Notes under the pieces: generated by a model
What the model saw: only the letters and a program-made list of their open reading frames with translations
Databases searched by the model: none
What the model was told of the DNA's origin: nothing
Made by a program: the position numbers and the translations under genes
From: Nocardioides sp.
GTDB taxonomy: Bacteria > Actinomycetota > Actinomycetes > Propionibacteriales > Nocardioidaceae
Length of the DNA: 10,462 bases
Assembly: GCA_030145945.1 (NCBI GenBank)
Contig: JASLDK010000092.1
Span: 1-10,462 of the forward strand
Direction: 5' to 3'
Part shown: in pieces, positions 6,135 to 10,462 of the stretch
Layout: each line of letters begins with the position of its first letter
Numbering within the stretch: the first letter of the stretch is position 1

Positions 6135-6749
6135 TCAGCCGTAGGTGTCGCGCGGCCCCCGGCTGCCCGGCGCCTTGCGCCGACCGTGCTTCCAGCTCGG
6201 CGCATGCGGTCCCAGCACCTCGACCACCAGCACCGTGCCGTCACCCAGCTCCTCGTTGAGCCGCTTCACCAGCGTCGGCGCCAGCAGCTTGAGCTGGGTC
6301 GCCCAGGCGGTCGAGTCGGTCCGCACCACGAGGGTGCCGTCCAGCAACGTCTCCGGCGTGCTGTGCGCCCCGATCTCCGGACCCACGATCTCCGCCCATC
6401 GCGCAAACACCCCCCGCACCCGCAGGTCCAGCGCCCAGCCCCGATCCTGGATCAGACGACCGAGCTCGCTGGTCAGCTGCTGCGGGTCGCGCCCGTCGGG
6501 CCAGGCACCGCTCAACTGCGCCTCACCACGATCCCCGCGCCGCCGGAACATCCGGCGCTCGCCTCCCTGGTCCTTGGCCCGCGGGCGCGGCCGGGCGGGC
6601 GTCGTACTGGATCCGGCGGTGCCGGCCGTCAACGCGCGCGCCAGGTCGAGACCGTCGGGGCGGTGGTCCTCGGGGGCCTCGTCCGGCTCGGCAGAACTGT
6701 CGCGGTCGGCAGAGCTGTTGCGGTCTGCGGGGGGGTTCGGGTCAGACAC
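6135..6749 (-). CDS. dciA: DUF721/DciA-family protein
   Basis: DciA (DUF721) family; in bacteria lacking DnaC/DnaI-type loaders, members interact with the replicative helicase DnaB and assist its loading at the origin. The 204-residue protein has a disordered acidic then basic N-terminus (1-85) and a conserved domain (about 88-183) with WALDLRVRGVFARWAEIVGPEIGAHSTPE spread over 105-134 and LVVRTDSTAWATQLKLLAP (140-158), followed by a basic tail. Start is GTG 6749 with GGGGAGG 6 nt upstream, inside the end of recF; the frames overlap by 8 nt, suggesting translational coupling. The gene normally sits directly before gyrB in actinobacteria; here 5.2 kb separates the two coding regions. The N-terminus contains a short in-frame duplication (6690-6725). 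Family assignment is firm; helicase-loading function is inferred from the family. Confidence 0.92.
   Translation of the reverse strand: MSDPNPPADRNSSADRDSSAEPDEAPEDHRPDGLDLARALTAGTAGSSTTPARPRPRAKDQGGERRMFRRRGDRGEAQLSGAWPDGRDPQQLTSELGRLIQDRGWALDLRVRGVFARWAEIVGPEIGAHSTPETLLDGTLVVRTDSTAWATQLKLLAPTLVKRLNEELGDGTVLVVEVLGPHAPSWKHGRRKAPGSRGPRDTYG
6690..6725. repeat. 18-bp tandem duplication inside dciA
   Basis: Two adjacent 18-bp copies (6690-6707 and 6708-6725) differ at two positions. They encode the repeated RNSSAD/RDSSAE segment in the disordered N-terminus of DciA. Being in frame, the copy number can vary without breaking the gene. Confidence 0.75.
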
Positions 6750-7863
6750 GGGTGACCTCCCCGTCCGCGACCCGGAAGGTCGCGCCCGACAACTGCTCAG
6801 GCACGTCATCCGCGACGGCGGCCGTGATCAGCACCTGTTCCGCGCCCGCCACGAGACCGGCGAGCTGGGTGCGACGCTCGGCGTCCAACTCGGCGAAGAC
6901 GTCGTCGAGGACCAGGATCGGGTCGTCGCCATCGGCCCGCAACAGGTCGTAGGACGCCAGGCGCAGCGCCAACGCGAACGACCACGACTCACCATGGCTG
7001 GCATAGCCCCGCACCGGCAGCCGGTTGTCGTCGCCGGGGCCCAGGGTCAGCAGCAGGTCGTCGCGGTGCGGCCCGACCAAGGTCACCCCCCGCCCGATCT
7101 CATCGGCCTGACGCCGCGCCACCTCCGCGCGGAACCCATCGGGGGTCGGCTCGGGAACGTTCGGCTGATAGGCGATCCGGGCATCGTCGCGGGTCGCACC
7201 CCGAGCCACCGCCTCATAAGCCTTCCCGACGTACGGCGCCAGGTCGGCGCTCAACGCCATCCGGGCCGCCAACAGCTCGGTGCCCGTGGAGATGAGCTGC
7301 TCGTCCCACACCGAGAGCGTCTCCAGCGCCGCGTCACGAGCCGATCCGCGGGCGGCGTACAGGGTCTTGAGAAGGGTGTTGCGCTGCTTGAGCACCCGCT
7401 CGTAGTCGGAGATCAGGCCGGCGTAGCGGGGGGTGCGCAGCACGAGGAGGTCGTCGAGGAATCGGCGTCGCCCGCCAGGATCGCCCTTCACCAGCGCGAG
7501 GTCCTCGGGGCTGAACACCACCGTGCGCACGACGCCCGCCAGGTCCCGCACCCGCGGCAGCGCGGACCGGTTGATCCGCGCGCGGTTGGCGCGCCCCGGG
7601 TTGAGCTCCACCTCCAGGATCGCCGTCCGCCCGTCGCGGACGACCGCCGCCCGGATCACAGCCTGCTCGGTGCCGGCGCGGATCAGCGGCGCGTCGGTGG
7701 CGACCCGGTGCGAGGACAGTCGGGAGAGGTAGTCGACCGCCTCGACGAGGTTGGTCTTGCCCTGCCCGTTGCGACCGACGAAGGCAGTCACCCCGGCGTC
7801 GAGCTCGACGTCCACGTCGGCGTACGAACGGAAGTCGTGCAGGCTCAGTCGCGCGACATGCAC
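6742..7863 (-). CDS. recF: DNA replication and repair protein RecF
   Basis: SMC-like ATPase that, with RecO and RecR, loads RecA at single-strand gaps and stalled forks. The 373-residue product has the expected length. Visible motifs: N-terminal HVARLSLHDFRSY, Walker A GRNGQGKT (30-37), the ABC-type signature segment in ASHGESWSFALALRLA, and Walker B ILVLDDVFAELD near the C-terminus. The start chosen is GTG 7863, preceded by AAGGAGG (7872-7878) 8 nt away, and giving the family-typical N-terminus. A GTG at 7881 would place that ribosome binding site inside the coding region and is rejected. Its stop overlaps the dciA start by 8 nt. Usually recF directly follows dnaN and gnd; here it is split from gnd by two opposite-strand genes, so it needs its own promoter in 7864-7972, which I could not identify. 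Confidence 0.97.
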   Translation of the reverse strand: MHVARLSLHDFRSYADVDVELDAGVTAFVGRNGQGKTNLVEAVDYLSRLSSHRVATDAPLIRAGTEQAVIRAAVVRDGRTAILEVELNPGRANRARINRSALPRVRDLAGVVRTVVFSPEDLALVKGDPGGRRRFLDDLLVLRTPRYAGLISDYERVLKQRNTLLKTLYAARGSARDAALETLSVWDEQLISTGTELLAARMALSADLAPYVGKAYEAVARGATRDDARIAYQPNVPEPTPDGFRAEVARRQADEIGRGVTLVGPHRDDLLLTLGPGDDNRLPVRGYASHGESWSFALALRLASYDLLRADGDDPILVLDDVFAELDAERRTQLAGLVAGAEQVLITAAVADDVPEQLSGATFRVADGEVTRV

Positions 7864-7938
7864 CGGCCCCACCTCCTTCACGTTGCGCCCTGCGTCGATT
7901 CTCCCTGATCCCGGACCGAGGTCACACCGCGTCGCAGG

Positions 7939-7966
7939 TTTGGAGTCAGCCCGTGAACCCTAAAGT
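7939..7966 (+). promoter_or_regulatory. Leaderless promoter of the TM2 gene
   Basis: TAAAGT (7961-7966) fits the actinobacterial -10 pattern and ends 6 nt before the ATG at 7973, so transcription would begin at or next to the start codon. TTTGGA (7939-7944) is a weak -35 at 16-nt spacing. No ribosome binding site precedes the ATG, consistent with a leaderless mRNA. The region is shared with the divergent recF. Confidence 0.55.
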
Positions 7967-7972
7967 GAATGC

Positions 7973-8602
7973 ATGACGCAACCGCCGACCGGCCCGTTCG
8001 ACGCTCCCGACCCGTTCCGCAAGGAGCCGTCCGAGCCTGCTCAGCCCTCCCAGCCCGAGCAGCCGACGTGGCAGCAGCCATCCGCGCCGCCGCCCGCCCA
8101 GCCACCGGCCGGCTACGGACAGCCGCAGTACGGCAACCCCGGCGACGGTCAGTACGGCCAGCAGTACGCCCAGCAGCCCTACGCCCAGCCGGGGTACGGC
8201 CAGCCGGGGTACGGCGCACCGCAGGCCTTCGGCAACCCGACCGGGCCGTTCTTCATCAACTACCTCGGCCAGGAACAGGGGCCGATCGAGTTCGGCCACC
8301 TCGCCCAGATGGCGGTGTCGGGCCAGCTCAAGTCCGACACGGCTGTCCGCAGCGCCGACAGCCCGCAGTACGTCCTGGCCAAGGACGTGCCCGGCCTGTT
8401 CTCCGACAAGGACTGGCTGACGACGGTGCTGCTGTCGTGGCTGCTCGGCAGCTTCGGCGTCGACCGCTTCTACCTCGGCTACACCGGCCTCGGTGTCGCC
8501 AAGCTGCTCACCTGCGGAGGCCTCGGCATCTGGTCGATCATCGACCTGATCCTGGTCCTGCTGCGCAAGGTGCCGGACGCCCAGGGCCGTCCGCTGCGCT
8601 GA
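7973..8602 (+). CDS. GYF_2 and TM2 domain membrane protein
   Basis: Small membrane protein of 209 residues. Order: a disordered Pro/Gln/Tyr-rich N-terminus (1-90) with YGQPGYGQPGYG-type repeats, a GYF_2-like domain (about 92-145) beginning FFINYLGQEQGPIEFGHL, and a C-terminal TM2 domain (about 147-200) with LLSWLLGSFGVDRFYLGY and a second hydrophobic hairpin helix GLGIWSIIDLILVLL. GYF-like domains bind proline-rich peptides, and TM2 domains form a two-helix membrane hairpin; the cellular role is unknown. Start is ATG 7973, without a ribosome binding site but right after a -10 box. It forms a plus-strand pair with the DUF2752 gene 13 nt downstream, and is divergent to recF. Confidence 0.9.
   Translation: MTQPPTGPFDAPDPFRKEPSEPAQPSQPEQPTWQQPSAPPPAQPPAGYGQPQYGNPGDGQYGQQYAQQPYAQPGYGQPGYGAPQAFGNPTGPFFINYLGQEQGPIEFGHLAQMAVSGQLKSDTAVRSADSPQYVLAKDVPGLFSDKDWLTTVLLSWLLGSFGVDRFYLGYTGLGVAKLLTCGGLGIWSIIDLILVLLRKVPDAQGRPLR
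8186..8215 (+). repeat. 15-bp perfect tandem repeat in the TM2 gene
   Basis: CAGCCGGGGTACGGC occurs twice in tandem (8186-8200 and 8201-8215) and encodes QPGYG-QPGYG in the disordered N-terminus. The length is in frame, so copy number could change without frameshift. Confidence 0.85.
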
Positions 8603-8615
8603 TCGGCCCTCCGCA

Positions 8616-9032
8616 ATGAACCGCGTTCACGCCCCTGCGCCGGCGACCCGACGACTGGCCGCCTCCGAGGTGGTCGCAGCCGTCGGCGTCGCCGCGCTGG
8701 GCGTGGGTGCGCTGCTGCCCGTCGACCACATCGAGGACGGGCCCATCATCTGCCCGTTCCGTCGACTGACCGGGCTGCCGTGCCCCGGTTGCGGTCTGAC
8801 CCGGTCGTGGACCTACCTCATGCACGGCTGGTGGCGCGACGCCTTCCTCGCCCACCCCTTCGGGCTCCTGCTGGCGCTGGTGATCGTCGCGGTCGGTGCC
8901 GTCGCGATCCGCGCGCGCCTGCGCGGCACCCCCGCGCCCTCACTCGACCGGCTGGTCCGACAGCCGCTGTCGATCGCGGTGCTCGTGGCCTGGCTCGGGT
9001 GGGCGCTCGTCCGCGCGATCCTCGCGATCTAG
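8616..9032 (+). CDS. DUF2752 membrane protein
   Basis: DUF2752 family protein of 138 residues, function unknown. The family signature is clear: a cysteine cluster CPFRRLTGLPCPGCGLTRSW with Cys46, Cys56 and Cys59, followed by HPFG (80-83). Three hydrophobic segments are predicted by eye (about 19-35, 80-98 and 118-137). The cysteines suggest metal or redox chemistry near the membrane, but that is speculation. Start is ATG 8616, 13 nt after the TM2 stop, with no good ribosome binding site, so translation probably depends on coupling to the TM2 gene. A strong hairpin follows the stop. Confidence 0.9.
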   Translation: MNRVHAPAPATRRLAASEVVAAVGVAALGVGALLPVDHIEDGPIICPFRRLTGLPCPGCGLTRSWTYLMHGWWRDAFLAHPFGLLLALVIVAVGAVAIRARLRGTPAPSLDRLVRQPLSIAVLVAWLGWALVRAILAI

Positions 9033-9037
9033 GGACA

Positions 9038-9107
9038 TCGAGGAGGTTACGCAGCAACCGTCACGAGATGCCGGGGGTCTCGTGACGGCCGTGGCCGGCC
9101 TCCTCGA
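9038..9107. terminator. Nested inverted repeat, bidirectional terminator between DUF2752 and gnd
   Basis: An inner perfect hairpin has 11-bp arms, CCGTCACGAGA (9058-9068) and TCTCGTGACGG (9078-9088), with a 9-nt GC-rich loop. An outer pair of perfect 9-bp arms, TCGAGGAGG (9038-9046) and CCTCCTCGA (9099-9107), encloses it. It fills the 84-nt gap between converging genes, so it can stop transcription from both sides. No U tract follows in either direction. Confidence 0.75.
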
Positions 9108-9116
9108 CCTCCGGCG

Positions 9117-10016
9117 CTAGCTGGCTTCCCCGCCGTGCGGCGGGTCGGTGTGGACGGCGTGACCGCCGAACTGGTTGCGCATTGCGGCGATCGCCTTCAT
9201 CGCCGGGCTGTCGTCCTGCCGCGAGGTGAACCGCGCGAACAGCGACGAGGCGATGACATGCATGGGGACGGCGTTGTCGATCGCCGCCTCCACCGTCCAA
9301 CGACCCTCACCCGAGTCGTCGGCGTACCCGCGCAATGCGTCGAGGTGCTCGTCCTTGTCGATGGCCTCGGTCAGCAGGTCCAGGAGCCAGGACCGGATCA
9401 CGGTCCCGTGGCGCCACGACTCGAAGACGGCGGGCACGTTCTCGACGATGTCGACCTTCTCGAGCAGCTCCCAGCCCTCGGCGTAGGCCTGCATCATGGC
9501 GTACTCGATGCCGTTGTGGACCATCTTGGCGAAGTGCCCCGCGCCCGGCGTCGAGCCGGCGTGGACCGCGCCACCCTCCTCCGGCTTGAGTGCGTCGAAG
9601 GCCGGCTGGACCTTCTCGATGTCGGAGGTGGCGCCGCCGTACATCAGGGCATAGCCGTTCTCCAGGCCCCAGACCCCGCCGGAGACACCGCAGTCGACGA
9701 AGCCGACACCCTTCTCGGCCAGCGACGCGGCATTGATCGCGTCGTCGGTGTACTTCGAGTTGCCGCCGTCGACGACCAGGTCACCCTCGCCGAGCAGCTC
9801 CTTGAGCTCGTTGACGGTCGAGCGCGTCGGGTCACCGGCCGGAACCATCACCCAGACGACCTTGGGCGACGGTAGCGCCTCGACCATCTCCGCCAGGCTC
9901 GCCACGTCGGCGAGGTCCGGGTTGCGGTCGTAACCGACCACGGTGTGACCGGCATTGCGCAACCGGGTGCGCATGTTGCCACCCATCTTGCCGAGTCCGA
10001 CGAGTCCGATGTGCAT
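9117..10016 (-). CDS. gnd: 6-phosphogluconate dehydrogenase, decarboxylating (short form)
   Basis: Oxidises 6-phosphogluconate to ribulose 5-phosphate and CO2 in the pentose phosphate pathway. At 299 residues it is the short bacterial type, not the ~470-residue enzyme. Visible features: Rossmann nucleotide-binding loop GLVGLGKMGGNM (4-15), VVDGGNSKY (81-89), substrate-binding VSGGVWGLENG (111-121) and the catalytic segment HFAKMVHNGIEY (161-172) with Lys164 and Asn168. Asp30 at the end of the second beta strand (GYDRN), rather than the NRT of NADP-specific enzymes, suggests NAD preference, as known for several short-form enzymes; this is inference. Start is ATG 10016 with AGGAG about 5 nt upstream; an in-frame GTG at 10046 would add ten poorly conserved residues. 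It lies 47 nt after dnaN, probably in one operon, the usual actinobacterial arrangement. Confidence 0.96.
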   Translation of the reverse strand: MHIGLVGLGKMGGNMRTRLRNAGHTVVGYDRNPDLADVASLAEMVEALPSPKVVWVMVPAGDPTRSTVNELKELLGEGDLVVDGGNSKYTDDAINAASLAEKGVGFVDCGVSGGVWGLENGYALMYGGATSDIEKVQPAFDALKPEEGGAVHAGSTPGAGHFAKMVHNGIEYAMMQAYAEGWELLEKVDIVENVPAVFESWRHGTVIRSWLLDLLTEAIDKDEHLDALRGYADDSGEGRWTVEAAIDNAVPMHVIASSLFARFTSRQDDSPAMKAIAAMRNQFGGHAVHTDPPHGGEAS

Positions 10017-10063
10017 GCTCTCTCCTGGTCTCCGAGGGTCAGTCACACGCTACTCGGACACCC

Positions 10064-10462
10064 TCAACTCAGCAGGCGGCGAGGCATGAGGAGGTAGCGG
10101 AACGACCCACCGTCGTCCTGGGCACCCTCGTCCGGCGTACCGCTGATGACGACCGGCTTGGCCGCCTGGGTGAACGCGAGCTCGACGACCTGCTCGTCGA
10201 TGGCGGTGAGGCCGTCGAGCAGGAAGTTGGGGTTGAAGCCGGTGACCAGGTCCTCGCCGTCGATCTGCGCGGCGACGGACTCGGAGGCCTGGGCGTCGTC
10301 GCCGGAGCCGGCGTCGAGGATCAGGGCGCCGTCGCGGAAGCTGAGCTGGACGGCGGTGTTGCGGTCGGCCACCAGCGAGACCCGCTTGACCGACTCGATG
10401 AGCTCTTGCCGGTCGATCTTGGCGATGGTCAGCTTCTCGGTCGGGAAGAGGCTGCGGACCTT
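10064..10462 (-). CDS. dnaN: DNA polymerase III beta sliding clamp, C-terminal part
   Basis: Ring-shaped processivity clamp that tethers polymerase III to DNA. The 132 residues present are the third clamp domain, including VRSLFPTEKLTI, the strongly conserved VKRVSLVADRN, NPNFLLDGL and the C-terminal YLLMPRRLLS. The frame runs through the right edge of the window, so the start and first two domains lie outside. The C-terminal tail forms part of the pocket that binds clamp-binding peptides. It is followed by gnd 47 nt downstream on the same strand, typical for the region next to dnaA and oriC, which should lie just to the right. Confidence 0.97.
   Translation of the reverse strand, partial: KVRSLFPTEKLTIAKIDRQELIESVKRVSLVADRNTAVQLSFRDGALILDAGSGDDAQASESVAAQIDGEDLVTGFNPNFLLDGLTAIDEQVVELAFTQAAKPVVISGTPDEGAQDDGGSFRYLLMPRRLLS

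Noticed and set aside
1..10462. CRISPR arrays, tRNA or rRNA genes, transposases, integrases or attachment sites.
   Set aside because: None seen: no regularly spaced repeats, no tRNA-like cloverleaf, no mobile-element proteins and no flanking direct repeats around the accessory block.

Overview
The window is GC-rich, densely coded DNA from the replication-initiation region of an actinobacterial chromosome. The minus-strand order dnaN, gnd, recF, dciA (DUF721), then gyrB is the classic actinobacterial arrangement next to dnaA and oriC. Protein style (GTG starts, Ala/Arg/Val-rich proteins, an HTW/CSG/HRT-type sortase) suggests Propionibacteriales such as Nocardioides and relatives; that genus-level guess is inference.

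Layout, left to right. 1-945 is the N-terminal part of gyrB (minus), with its leader and a clear -10 box. 1192-6050 is an accessory block inserted between dciA and gyrB, all on minus and transcribed right to left: a large membrane histidine kinase with a second, degenerate kinase-like half (3732-6050), two tandem paralogous LuxR/NarL-type response regulators (2907-3605 and 2021-2734), and a short secreted or anchored sortase (1192-1941). 6135-7863 is the overlapping recF-dciA pair. 7973-9032 is a plus-strand pair, a GYF_2/TM2 membrane protein and a DUF2752 membrane protein, placed between recF and gnd. 9117-10016 is gnd, and 10064-10462 is the C-terminal end of dnaN.

The most interesting signal is in the accessory block. 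Three gene junctions (kinase/regulator, regulator/regulator, regulator/sortase) each carry an inverted repeat of exactly 20 bp with the same outer sequence, TGACC...GGTCA. Extra TGACCCC half-sites lie next to two of them. Two palindromes contain the stop codon of the upstream gene as their outer TGA. Each palindrome lies 48-50 nt upstream of a TAnnnT hexamer that could be the -10 box of the next gene. The simplest reading is a self-contained, autoregulated two-component circuit whose regulators bind these operators and control themselves and a cell-surface sortase. Binding and regulation are inferred; the repeats, their constant length and their positions are read directly.

Housekeeping genes look intact. 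Starts were chosen by ribosome binding sites and family N-termini. recF and dciA overlap by 8 nt and are probably translationally coupled. The TM2 gene appears to be transcribed from a leaderless promoter. A long nested hairpin separates the converging DUF2752 and gnd genes.
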